Shown in pieces: positions 6,475 to 13,847 of a stretch of 16,628 nucleotides of DNA. Position numbers and translations under genes: made by a program. The notes beneath the pieces were generated by a model. The model was not told the origin of the DNA. It made no database searches and worked only from the letters and a program-made list of their open reading frames with translations. The stretch is from Pseudomonadota bacterium (GTDB lineage: Bacteria > Desulfobacterota > Desulfovibrionia > Desulfovibrionales > Desulfovibrionaceae): assembly GCA_023399375.1 (NCBI GenBank), contig JAEWPX010000136.1, positions 1 to 16,628 of the forward strand, in the 5' to 3' direction. Position 1 is the stretch's first letter; each line of letters begins with the position of its first letter.

Positions 6475-7253
6475 TCGCGCGGACCCTTGACTGGTTCGAG
6501 GACTTCGTCCGCCAGGGGGACATGGGCGATCCCCGGGATGTGACCCGGCTGGAGCTCAAGCGGCGACATTGCCTGCTGGTTATGGCCGAGGCCCGCGAGC
6601 AGGCCCGCGAACTCGGGCTTTCGCCGCGCCTGGCCGACCTGGCCACCGTGGCCGGGCTCGTCCACGATACGGGGCGCTTTCCCCAGTACCGGCGCTGGAA
6701 GACGTTTCGCGACGCAAAAAGCGCCAACCACGCGGTTCTCGGAACCATCGCCCTGCGCCTGGGCGGCGGCCTGGACGGCCTCGACGCACGGGACCGCCGT
6801 CTGGTGCGCATGGCCGTCGTGGCGCACAACCGCCGCTCGCTCCCAGGGACGCTCCTGCGCGGCGGCGACGCCGAGGCCCTCGTGCTTTCGCGCATCGTGC
6901 GCGATGCCGACAAGATCGACATCGTGCGCATCATGCTCGAACATTTTCGAACGCCGGGCGAGAAGGACGACGTGGTGGTCCTCGGCCTGCCCGACGCGCC
7001 GGAGCGCTACAACCCGGCCATCGTCGCCGACATCCGGGCCGGACGCATCGGCGACTACAACGCCATGGAGACGGTCAACGACTTCGTTCTGCTGCTGCTG
7101 AGCTGGGTCAACGACATGTCCCACGCGCGTACCGTGCGGCTCTTTTTCCGGCGCGGCCATGTCCGGGAGCTTTTCGACCAGCTTCCCGACACCCCCGCCA
7201 TGCGCGATTTCGACGCGTGGTACCACGACCGCTATGCCCCCGGGGCCTCCTGA
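6471..7253 (+). CDS. HD-superfamily metal-dependent phosphohydrolase
   Basis: A 260-residue HD-domain protein. The metal-binding pattern is complete: H33, the H65-D66 doublet (GLVHDTGRFPQY), H87 (SANHAVLG), H119 (VVAHNRRS) and D145 (RDADKID). Such proteins hydrolyse phosphomonoesters, nucleotides or cyclic nucleotides, and the substrate here cannot be told. It is not the HD-GYP subtype, because no GYP motif is seen. The start overlaps the preceding stop (ATGA), and the receiver-TPR gene begins 19 bp after its stop, so the three form an operon. Confidence 0.88.
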   Translation: MIARTLDWFEDFVRQGDMGDPRDVTRLELKRRHCLLVMAEAREQARELGLSPRLADLATVAGLVHDTGRFPQYRRWKTFRDAKSANHAVLGTIALRLGGGLDGLDARDRRLVRMAVVAHNRRSLPGTLLRGGDAEALVLSRIVRDADKIDIVRIMLEHFRTPGEKDDVVVLGLPDAPERYNPAIVADIRAGRIGDYNAMETVNDFVLLLLSWVNDMSHARTVRLFFRRGHVRELFDQLPDTPAMRDFDAWYHDRYAPGAS

Positions 7254-7272
7254 CCGGACAACGAGGCGCGCC

Positions 7273-8355
7273 ATGGATTTTTCCCCCATCCTGTTCGACA
7301 CCGTGGTCATCGTCAGCAAGAACGAGGAAAACGCCCGCCGCGACCGGCGTACCCTGGCCTCCTTCCGGCCCAGGCGCGTGGAGCAGTTCGCCTCGGGCGA
7401 GAAGGCCATGGAATTCCTCGTCGCCAATCGCGTGGACGTGGTGCTCCTCGACAGCCAGCTCGAGGACATGGAGGGCATCCAGTTTCTGCGCCTGAGCCGC
7501 CGCGACCTGCGCCTCAAGGACGTGCCCATCGTCATGGTCACGGCCCAGAGCCAGCGGGACAAGGTGCTCGACGCCATCGCCGTGGGCTGTGCCGGCTACA
7601 TCCTGCGCCCCTATTCCGAGGAGACCTTCGCCAAGCACGTTCTGCGCGGCTGCCAGGTGGAGCGCGTGACCGAGATCGAGCGCCAACAGATCGAGGACGC
7701 CCGGGAAATGGTGGCCATGGGCAACTTCGACGACGCCATCGAGGCCTTCGAGGAGATCATCTCCGAACAGAACATGGCCCAGAAGTACTATGACATGGGC
7801 TGTCGCTGCCTCGTACGCCAGAAGTACGGCCAGGCCATCATCGCGTTCAAGAAGGCCATCAAGATCAACGACCTCTTCGCCGAGGCCTACAAGGGCCTGG
7901 CCGACGCCTACAAGGGCAAGGGCGAGCTGGACGAGTTCAAGCGCTACCTGCAGAAGGCGGCCGAAATCCATGCGCAGTTCAACCACATGGAAGAAACCAA
8001 GGAACTTTTCATCGAGATCCTGAAGTACGACGCCAACACGCCCAACCCCTTCAACTCCCTGGGCGTCAAGCTGCGCAAGAGCGGCGACCTTGCCGGGGCG
8101 CTGCACGCCTACGAGCAGGCCCTGTCCCTGACCCCGGACGACGAGAACATCCATTTCAACATGTCCAAGGCCTATTACTTCATGGGCGACACGGAACGGG
8201 CCAAGGTCAGCGTGGACAAAGCCCTGGCCATCAGCCCCGGTTTCGAGGAGGGGCGCAAGCTCTACCGCAAGCTCTTCGGCCGTGAATACCCCCGCGACGC
8301 CGCCGCGCCCGCCAAGGCACGCGCGGCCGAGGCCGCGTCCATGCGCGACGTCTGA
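7273..8355 (+). CDS. Receiver-TPR protein with a degenerate phosphorylation site
   Basis: A 360-residue protein with an N-terminal receiver-like domain (about 8-130) and at least four tetratricopeptide repeats (about 170-203, 204-236, 257-290 and 291-324), ending in an Ala-rich tail. The phospho-acceptor D60 (VVLLDSQLEDMEG) and switch T90 are present. The acidic metal pocket reads VSKNEE rather than the usual VDDD, and the conserved lysine is arginine (R112 in ILRPY). The receiver may be a constitutive or ligand-type pseudo-receiver, with the TPRs as a docking surface. The ATG at 7273 follows a GAGG site 6 nt upstream. It is the last gene of the cluster, and no strong terminator follows directly. 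Confidence 0.92.
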   Translation: MDFSPILFDTVVIVSKNEENARRDRRTLASFRPRRVEQFASGEKAMEFLVANRVDVVLLDSQLEDMEGIQFLRLSRRDLRLKDVPIVMVTAQSQRDKVLDAIAVGCAGYILRPYSEETFAKHVLRGCQVERVTEIERQQIEDAREMVAMGNFDDAIEAFEEIISEQNMAQKYYDMGCRCLVRQKYGQAIIAFKKAIKINDLFAEAYKGLADAYKGKGELDEFKRYLQKAAEIHAQFNHMEETKELFIEILKYDANTPNPFNSLGVKLRKSGDLAGALHAYEQALSLTPDDENIHFNMSKAYYFMGDTERAKVSVDKALAISPGFEEGRKLYRKLFGREYPRDAAAPAKARAAEAASMRDV

Positions 8356-8392
8356 CGACGGGCGTGCGAGAGGGGAAGCCGGGGAGAAGAGG

Positions 8393-8470
8393 GAAGATGC
8401 CTCCGGCGGCCGGGAGGGAATGATCCCCTCCCGGAGCCTCCTCGACGAGAGGGGCAGGGGGCTGTGGACG
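8393..8470. repeat. Palindromic block, possible dispersed repeat
   Basis: A 9-bp perfect stem, CCGGGAGGG (8410-8418) with CCCTCCCGG (8426-8434), sits inside a GC-rich block beginning GAAGATGCCTCCGGCGGC. Blocks of this general form, a CCTCCGGCGGCC lead and a G-rich/C-rich palindrome, are in my recollection scattered between genes in Desulfovibrio-type genomes. That memory is not verified here, and there is no second copy in this window. No T-run follows, so it is not a standard terminator. Confidence 0.35.
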
Positions 8471-8608
8471 CCGCCGCTTACGCGGCGCCTCGTTCGTAGG
8501 GTCCGCATTGCCGCGCTGCCAGCATCCTGATTTTACGCAAATTCTCTTTTTGTGTGCGTCCTTCGGACGCATGGTTTCTCCCATCCTCCCCTTTGTTCTT
8601 GCTTTTCG

Positions 8609-8636
8609 TTGTCAAATGGCGCAAGGAAGTTATATC
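8609..8636 (+). promoter_or_regulatory. Sigma-70-like promoter for the hydrolase gene
   Basis: TTGTCA (8609-8614, five of six consensus bases) and TATATC (8631-8636, four of six) are separated by 16 bp. The predicted start is near 8643, about 35 nt before the ATG at 8678. The element lies in the AT-rich patch, so the hydrolase is probably transcribed on its own. Confidence 0.5.
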
Positions 8637-8677
8637 GTTGCCTGTTGGAGATGCTGCAAGCGATCTGGAGGGAACCC

Positions 8678-9895
8678 ATGTCTCAAGATTCTTCGCTTGT
8701 CACGATTGAGGATGTCGAAGGTCTTTACTATAAGACGACGCTCGACTTCACAGGCGGCACGCATTTTGAGGTGGGGCAGGCGTACGCGCAAGCGATCGTT
8801 GCTATCAAGCCGACCTATGGCGCGATCATCGACAATTTTCTGCTTCTCTCCGAGGAAGCTGCACCGGATCATCCGCAGCTCGAAACGCTCGTTTCACAGG
8901 CGAAGAACCTCATTGCGGACATGCCGCAGGCCTATGTTCAAGAGCTTCTCGGCATGACGACCGTTTTCAATTATCCCATCGACAAGCTGGGCGACGGTTT
9001 TTTGTCGGCCAATGAACTGCTGGTGTTCGAAGTCGTGCATGACGTCATCGATCCGGGCAGCTGCTCGGCGACGGCCGTCACTGCCGACGCCTCGGCCACG
9101 GGAGCGACGCTTGTCGGGCGCAATCTGGATTGGTACGACATGCCCGGCGTCTCGGAGCTGCACAACGTGCAGTTGTATGCCAATGCCGATGCGACCTACG
9201 ACATCGCGGGGATCGGGATTCTCGGCCAGCTGTTTCCCGTCTCGGCTTTCAGTGAAAAGCACATCTCCGGGGCCGTGCTCGACAGCGACATGCAGCGGGG
9301 ATATTTTCCGACGGAAGGGGCCACTTCCTATCTTGCCGACATGCGCTATGCGCTGGAACACTGCGACACGCTGGACGGCGTGGCCTCTTATCTCCTCAAC
9401 CAGCAAAACACCCATTCCTACATCGGATTTCTCGCCGATGAAAACACCGCCGTCGTCCTGGAGAACGACCTGGAGCATCCCGAAGCCAAGGGGCTGCGCT
9501 TTGACGATTCGGTCCTGCGCGACGGCACGACCTGGGCGTATCCGGACACCCTCGTGGCCGTGAATTCCTTCATGCTGCCGGGGACGACGGACGATTTTAC
9601 CGGGGCGGCGGCCAACGAAAAGCGGTTTGCCAGCTACGAAACCCTGTTCGAGTCCAAGCTGGCGGCGCACGACATGCTCGATATGCGCGATGTCCAGGAC
9701 ATCGTTTCCTACGCCGGCACGGACGGCATCGCGAAAAGTTCGGGAGCCATCTACCGCGCCACGAACGATTATCCCACCTATCAGTCCTATGTGCTGGATA
9801 TGGGCTCCCTGGAGCTCGTGGCCAGTTTCGGCCCCACCAGCGGAAATCCTCCCGTGCCGCAGTACGTGCAGGTTTTCGCCTCCGGTCCCTTCTAG
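8678..9895 (+). CDS. Ntn-hydrolase, acyl-CoA:6-APA acyltransferase-like (C45-type)
   Basis: A 405-residue protein of the Ntn-hydrolase superfamily related to peptidase family C45 and acid-ceramidase or NAAA-like amidases. The expected self-cleavage site is between S128 and C129 in PGSCSATAV, which frees C129 as the N-terminal nucleophile. Supporting motifs are VGRNLDWYD (about 146-154), the VNSFMLPG block (about 295-302) where relatives have an Asn-His pair, KRFASYETL (315-323) and a C-terminal strand block ending VASFGPTSG. No signal peptide is seen. It should cleave or transfer an amide-linked acyl group; the substrate is unknown. The ATG at 8678 has GGAGGG 5 nt upstream. Its base composition is visibly less GC-rich than neighbouring genes, especially in the first 400 bp, which suggests acquisition by transfer. 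Its stop is 3 bp from the convergent acyltransferase stop. Confidence 0.85.
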   Translation: MSQDSSLVTIEDVEGLYYKTTLDFTGGTHFEVGQAYAQAIVAIKPTYGAIIDNFLLLSEEAAPDHPQLETLVSQAKNLIADMPQAYVQELLGMTTVFNYPIDKLGDGFLSANELLVFEVVHDVIDPGSCSATAVTADASATGATLVGRNLDWYDMPGVSELHNVQLYANADATYDIAGIGILGQLFPVSAFSEKHISGAVLDSDMQRGYFPTEGATSYLADMRYALEHCDTLDGVASYLLNQQNTHSYIGFLADENTAVVLENDLEHPEAKGLRFDDSVLRDGTTWAYPDTLVAVNSFMLPGTTDDFTGAAANEKRFASYETLFESKLAAHDMLDMRDVQDIVSYAGTDGIAKSSGAIYRATNDYPTYQSYVLDMGSLELVASFGPTSGNPPVPQYVQVFASGPF

Positions 9896-9898
9896 CGC

Positions 9899-11008
9899 CT
9901 AGCGCCCCTCGCGCGTCTTGCCCCGCGATTCCAGATACGCCACCAGCCTGTCCTGCCAGCGCGCGAGCGCGGCCGAGAGCGGCAGGCTCACGCAGCACAA
10001 GACGATCATACCCACAAACGGGGGCATGTGCACGCGCAGCGCGTCCGCGCCGTAGCCGAGCAGCGGCTGGTGCAGCAGATAGAAGCTGTAGGATGCGGCG
10101 GCCGCAGCGGCCACGGCCGGCTTTGCGCCCCACGTGGCCATGCGCGGCCAGGAAAAGAGCATGCCGGCCACGCCCACGCAGGCCGCCGTCAGCAGGATGT
10201 GGGCAAAGGGCATGGGCAGGGCGTTTTTGAAGAGAATGGCCAGGGGCAGGGAGAGATAGGCCAGGGCGGCGAAGGCCATGCGCCAGGACGTCGGCACGCC
10301 CGTGGCCGGTTCGACGCCTTCGCCCGAGGCGGCGCGCGCCTTCCAGGCCATGGCGAAGGCCATGCCCAGGGCGAATTCCGGCAGCCGGTAGGGCAGATTG
10401 AAGTAGAACATGTAGTCGAAGAGCGCGGCCGTGTGGTTCACCTTGGCCGCAAGCGCCAGCACGAGCCACAGTCCCCAGGAGGCGCACAGGCAGGCGATGG
10501 CGGCGCGGCGCGGGCCGACGGCGCGGAAAAGCCGCAGCAGCAGGGGAAAGGCGAGGTAGAACTGGGCGAGCAGCCCCATCCACCACAGCGCCGGCACCAG
10601 GCAGAAGAACCGGGCCGGGTCGAAGGTCTGGACGAAGAAGATCTTTTCGCCGACGCAGGCACCGAGGGCCGCGAAGGGCATGGTCCCGGCCACGAGCGCG
10701 ACGAGGCTCCACAGGGCCAGGGAAATGTAGTACTGGGGCACGATGCGCCCGAAGCGGCGGCGGAAGAAGTCGAAAAAGGCCAGGGGCGGCTTGCCGCCGG
10801 GGTCGGCGTGGGGCAGGGTCAGCACGAAGCCCGTGATGGCGTTGAACACCACCACGCCGAGGTAGCCCTGACTCATGATGTCGCCGAGCAGGGGCCCAAA
10901 GGGGTTTTGCGCGCCGCCTTCGGGCAGCACGGTCCACAGGTGGTAGAAGAAGATGCCGGCCATGGCCAGCACCCGAATGCTTTCGATCTGCGTGACGCGC
11001 CGCTGCAT
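9899..11008 (-). CDS. Membrane acyltransferase, acyltransferase-3 family
   Basis: A 369-residue polytopic protein of the OafA/YrhL-like acyltransferase-3 family, which puts acetyl or other acyl groups on cell-surface glycans or small molecules. The N-terminal signature ESIRVLAMAGIFFYHLW carries the catalytic-type His (H23). It is followed by the QGYLGVVVFNAITGFVLT helix and the arginine-rich FFRRRFGRIVPQYY block. About ten hydrophobic helices follow. The ATG at 11008 is chosen because AAGGAG lies 5 nt upstream; a longer frame to 11083 has a poor start. It is a single-gene unit, divergent from the MBL-fold gene across 89 bp. No glycan-cluster genes are nearby, so the acceptor is unknown. Confidence 0.92.
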   Translation of the reverse strand: MQRRVTQIESIRVLAMAGIFFYHLWTVLPEGGAQNPFGPLLGDIMSQGYLGVVVFNAITGFVLTLPHADPGGKPPLAFFDFFRRRFGRIVPQYYISLALWSLVALVAGTMPFAALGACVGEKIFFVQTFDPARFFCLVPALWWMGLLAQFYLAFPLLLRLFRAVGPRRAAIACLCASWGLWLVLALAAKVNHTAALFDYMFYFNLPYRLPEFALGMAFAMAWKARAASGEGVEPATGVPTSWRMAFAALAYLSLPLAILFKNALPMPFAHILLTAACVGVAGMLFSWPRMATWGAKPAVAAAAAASYSFYLLHQPLLGYGADALRVHMPPFVGMIVLCCVSLPLSAALARWQDRLVAYLESRGKTREGR

Positions 11009-11097
11009 GGCCACTCCTTGCGCTTGAAGATGGAGTATCGTGCTACGAGCCTGGAATTTGTCGCAAAACCCGAGAATAGGCAAGAAGGGGGACGGCC

Positions 11098-11874
11098 GTG
11101 CGCGTAACCTTTGTCGGCGTGGGCGAGGCTTTTGACGAAACCTTGCCCAATACGAGCCTGATCGTTGCAGGGCGCAGCCCGACGGGGCGCGCGAGCGTAT
11201 TGCTCGATTGCGGCTTCACCGCGGCGGCGGCCTTTTTCGCCTGCCCGGGCATCGCCTTGGCGGACCGGGAGTCCGGGCCGGACGCGGTGTGGATTTCCCA
11301 TTTCCACGGCGACCATTATTTCGGCCTGCCCTATCTTCTGGCGCGGCTGCACGAGTCCGGGCGCACGCGCCCTCTCGGCGTTTGCGGCGGTCCGGGAACG
11401 GAAGGGAAGCTCGGCGCGGTGCTGGACATGGCCTATCCGAACCTGCGCGCCAAGCTCCGCTTCGCCTTGGAGCCGAAAAGCGTTTCCCCGGGCGAGGCCT
11501 TTTTCCTGGCCGGTTTCCCGGCGCAGGCGGCCCTGGCCGGGCATGGCGCGCCGTGTCTGGCCCTGCGCCTCGGCGTCGGCGAAAAGGCGCTCTACTACAG
11601 CGGCGACGGAGCGCCGACCGCGGCGTGCCGGGAATTGGCCAAGGGCTGCGGCGTGGTGGTCCAGGAGGCCTACGGCATCCGCGCCGGCGTGCCGGGGCAT
11701 GGTTCGGTGGAGGAGGCGGTCGCCTTTGCCCGCGAAGCCGGGGCCGCGACGCTCGCCGTGGTCCACGTGCGCCGCGAACTGCGCCGGGAGCGGGGCGAGG
11801 AGATTCACCGGATGCTTCGGGACTGCGGCTTGCGGGCGTCGCTGCCGGAGCCCGGCGCGGTCATTGCGGCGTAG
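11098..11874 (+). CDS. Metallo-beta-lactamase-fold hydrolase, RNase Z-like
   Basis: A 258-residue MBL-fold enzyme. The zinc ligands are visible: HFHGDH (H68, H70, D72, H73), H149 in AGHGAP, D170 in YYSGDG, and H223 in VVHVRRE, plus H201 in PGHGS. The order of motifs and the lack of a signal peptide place it near the RNase Z/ElaC or arylsulfatase-like branch. The exosite arm of true RNase Z is not evident, so I would not call it a tRNase. The GTG start at 11098 has AAGGGG about 7 nt upstream. Its last 14 bp overlap the end of the convergent L,D-transpeptidase gene. Confidence 0.9.
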   Translation: MRVTFVGVGEAFDETLPNTSLIVAGRSPTGRASVLLDCGFTAAAAFFACPGIALADRESGPDAVWISHFHGDHYFGLPYLLARLHESGRTRPLGVCGGPGTEGKLGAVLDMAYPNLRAKLRFALEPKSVSPGEAFFLAGFPAQAALAGHGAPCLALRLGVGEKALYYSGDGAPTAACRELAKGCGVVVQEAYGIRAGVPGHGSVEEAVAFAREAGAATLAVVHVRRELRRERGEEIHRMLRDCGLRASLPEPGAVIAA

Positions 11875-12901
11875 GGGCCGTTTGCGGCGCGGCGCGCGCC
11901 GCGCTTAAAATGGCCGAATCGCCGACCACTAGGTAGCTGCCCGGGTGGGAGACGGGGGTGCGGTCGGCGCGCAAGAGCCACATGTCGCGGTCTTTTTCCT
12001 CGGCCGCGATTTTTTCGTAGTGGCGGTCGAGGATGGAACGGCGGTCGATGAAGGCGTTGGCTGCGGCCGACACCCGCACGCAGCCCTTGGAGTCCGGCCC
12101 GCCCAGGCGCGGCTCGCCGTTGTCCGGGTCGGTTGCGTGCATGAGCAGGCGCATCTGGCTGTCGTAGACGCCCTGGCGGAACTGCCGCGGGGCCTGCTGG
12201 TAGCCGAAATCCCAGACCCGGCTGCCTTTGGCCCCGAGCCCGCGCCAGCCCTTGGCGTTTTTCGTGCCCTCGGCGCGGTAGCCCCAGTTGTCGGGCAGAT
12301 GCTCGAACGCGCCAAGCGGCGTGAGGAACGAGTCGTCGCCCGGGCGCAACTTGCCCGAGGAGATGAAATCCGTGCCGAGCAGGATAACATGGCGGTTCGC
12401 CGCGTCGTAATAGGCCAGAAAGAGGATTTGCGTCGCGGGGTTGCGGTCGGCGTAGACGAAATACTGGTCGAGCGCCGGGTCCATGCCCGCCCCGAGCAGC
12501 CTGGTCAGGGCGTCGGCGCGGATGCGGTCGCGGTATTCCCGGGGCGGCGCGGCGAGCAGGTCGGTGCGGCGTCGTGCGTGTTTGCGGCCGAACCGGGCCA
12601 GGGTCTTGTCCGTGACGGCGGCGGCGAAATCCGCGGCCACGGCGACGAGTTCCCCGCGCAGGGCCGGGTCGGCGACGGCCGCGAGTTCGGCTTCGAGAAA
12701 GGCAGGGGCCTTGCCGGCGGCCGGGGAGGGGGCGGCAAGGGAGACCCCGGCCAAGGCCAGAAGCCATGCCGTCAGGGCAAAAAACGCCGTGCGCCGCGCC
12801 AGACGAAAAAGCGGGCTCCCCGTTTCGGGGAAACCCGCTTTGTTTGTTCCTAGCGACGTCGCACGGCCGGTCGGGTTAGAAAACCCGGCGGCCTCCGGCA
12901 T
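11861..12901 (-). CDS. Exported L,D-transpeptidase (YkuD-type)
   Basis: A putative peptidoglycan cross-linking or modifying enzyme. The YkuD motif is present: H255 (LLMHATDPD) followed by SKGCVRVS with S271, catalytic C274 and R276. The substrate-strand motif TPLGAFEH lies near 194-201. A hydrophobic signal segment at about 38-57 (FFALTAWLLALAGVSLAA) directs export. From the ATG at 12901 the protein is 346 residues, and TGGAG lies 8 nt upstream inside the preceding gene, a 26-bp overlap. That start gives an unusually long leader of about 37 residues that includes a terminator-like hairpin. A CTG at 12802 (leader MARRTAFFAL) would give a normal signal peptide. No ATG, GTG or TTG lies between the two. 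The start is therefore uncertain; the enzyme assignment is firm. Confidence 0.85.
   Translation of the reverse strand: MPEAAGFSNPTGRATSLGTNKAGFPETGSPLFRLARRTAFFALTAWLLALAGVSLAAPSPAAGKAPAFLEAELAAVADPALRGELVAVAADFAAAVTDKTLARFGRKHARRRTDLLAAPPREYRDRIRADALTRLLGAGMDPALDQYFVYADRNPATQILFLAYYDAANRHVILLGTDFISSGKLRPGDDSFLTPLGAFEHLPDNWGYRAEGTKNAKGWRGLGAKGSRVWDFGYQQAPRQFRQGVYDSQMRLLMHATDPDNGEPRLGGPDSKGCVRVSAAANAFIDRRSILDRHYEKIAAEEKDRDMWLLRADRTPVSHPGSYLVVGDSAILSAARAAPQTAPTPQ
12804..12841 (-). terminator. Intrinsic terminator after the NlpC/P60 gene
   Basis: Read on the minus strand, AAAGCGGG (12841-12834) pairs with CCCGCTTT (12815-12808) around an inner TCCCCG/CGGGGA stem with a 3-nt loop, ending in TTTTTCG. 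It begins about 35 bp after the lipoprotein stop. If the next gene starts at 12901, this terminator lies inside its coding sequence. A second small hairpin, CGGGTT/AACCCG (12872-12887), covers the lipoprotein stop codon. Confidence 0.75.
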
Positions 12902-13574
12902 AATGCGTTCTCCAGTAGTCTTCGTCGAGATGGCTGATGGTCACAGTCTTGCCGTTGCTGGCGCTGTGAATGAACTTGCCGTTTTCCAGGTAGATGCCGA
13001 CGTGGTTGATGCCGCGCTTGGAGCGGAAGAAGACGAGGTCGCCCTTGCGCAGGCTGGTTTTGGCCACCATCTTGCCCACTTGGTACTGCTCGCGCGAGGA
13101 GCGGGGCAGGTGGATGCCGTAGCGGTTGAAGACCCACGTGGTGAATCCCGAGCAGTCGAAGCCGCTGTTGGGATCGCAGCCGCCGGAGCGATAGCGGGTG
13201 CCGATCTGGGTGTGGGCGGTGCGCAGCATGCGGTCGTAAATGCTGCCTTTGCGCTGCACCGCAGCCAGTTCGAAAAGATTTTCGCTCAGGACCCGGTCCG
13301 TGGAGGACGCGACCTTGGGGGCGTGGCTGGGAGCGCTGCCCTGGTCGAAAAGATTGCCGGAGAGGAGGTTTTGTTCGGCGTCCGCCTTGAGCCGTTCTTC
13401 GGGGGCAGAGCTGCTGGAGAGGAAGTCGTTGGTGGCGTTGAAGCCCTGGTAATCTTCGAATTTGTAGGAGTAGGTTTTTTGTTTCGGGGTACAGCCGGCC
13501 GCCAGAAGGGCGAGCAGGGCGACGAATACTACCGGTTTGAGCTTGCGGAAGGCGTGTGCGTGCGCGTCGGTCAA
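12876..13574 (-). CDS. NlpC/P60-family lipoprotein, peptidoglycan endopeptidase
   Basis: A 232-residue envelope lipoprotein expected to cut stem-peptide bonds of peptidoglycan. The signal peptide ends in the lipobox LLAAGC (C28). A spacer of about 80 residues rich in Ser and Ala precedes the NlpC/P60 domain (about 112-232). That domain contains catalytic C141 (GFDCSGFTTWVF), H191 (INHVGIYL) and the polar H203 (FIHSAS). The start is TTG at 13574: AAGGAGG (13582-13588) lies 7 nt upstream and the protein then begins with a perfect lipoprotein signal. The longer open frame to 13760 runs over the promoter. It resembles Spr/MepS-type hydrolases. The L,D-transpeptidase gene follows and overlaps its 3' end. 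Confidence 0.92.
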   Translation of the reverse strand: MTDAHAHAFRKLKPVVFVALLALLAAGCTPKQKTYSYKFEDYQGFNATNDFLSSSSAPEERLKADAEQNLLSGNLFDQGSAPSHAPKVASSTDRVLSENLFELAAVQRKGSIYDRMLRTAHTQIGTRYRSGGCDPNSGFDCSGFTTWVFNRYGIHLPRSSREQYQVGKMVAKTSLRKGDLVFFRSKRGINHVGIYLENGKFIHSASNGKTVTISHLDEDYWRTHYAGGRRVF

Positions 13575-13731
13575 AATTGTTCCTCCTTGCTGGAGTTTGC
13601 TGGCCGGGGCCGCTTCCACGGTACGGAAGAGACGATCCATCCGTGGGGATTGGCACCAAAACAGCCCACATCGCGTTGACGAACGCGAATTCTCTGCTTC
13701 AATTACCCGCTTTTCCACGGAAGTTAGGCCT

Positions 13732-13760
13732 TCTTTAAAAGAATAAAAAATAAGCGTCAA
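13732..13760 (-). promoter_or_regulatory. Sigma-70-like promoter for the NlpC/P60 gene
   Basis: On the minus strand, TTGACG (13755-13760, five of six consensus bases) is followed after 17 T-rich bases by TAAAGA (13732-13737). The surrounding 13730-13800 is the most AT-rich patch in the window. The predicted 5' leader is about 150 nt. The same patch may also carry the plus-strand promoter of the RACE gene, but I see no convincing pair of boxes for it. Confidence 0.5.
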
Positions 13761-13847
13761 GGCTGATTTTACAATTTAATAATTTGAAACGTAACGATGT
13801 GGCGGGCTGGCCCTCGGGGATTGCCTTCCCCCGGGGAATGGGGAACC

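Larger units (their letters stand above)
8356..8677 (+). other. Non-coding stretch between the receiver-TPR and hydrolase genes
   Basis: This stretch of about 320 bp has no convincing gene. The first half is GC-rich and contains the palindromic block near 8393-8470 and a small GCGGCG stem near 8470-8490. The second half (from about 8525) is clearly more AT-rich. It holds the perfect TGCGTCC/GGACGCA hairpin (8555-8571, 3-nt loop) and the promoter listed separately. The sharp change in composition coincides with the start of the unusual hydrolase gene. Confidence 0.6.

Noticed and set aside
8555..8571. Perfect TGCGTCC/GGACGCA hairpin as terminator of the receiver-TPR operon
   Set aside because: It is 200 bp past the stop and followed by TGGTTTCTC rather than a T-run, so a terminator role is not supported.
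13651..13665. A second sigma-54-like site (TGGCAC with GC 10 bp later) upstream of the RACE gene
   Set aside because: The -12 element reads CAGC instead of TTGC, it is about 180 bp from the start codon, and no activator gene is adjacent.
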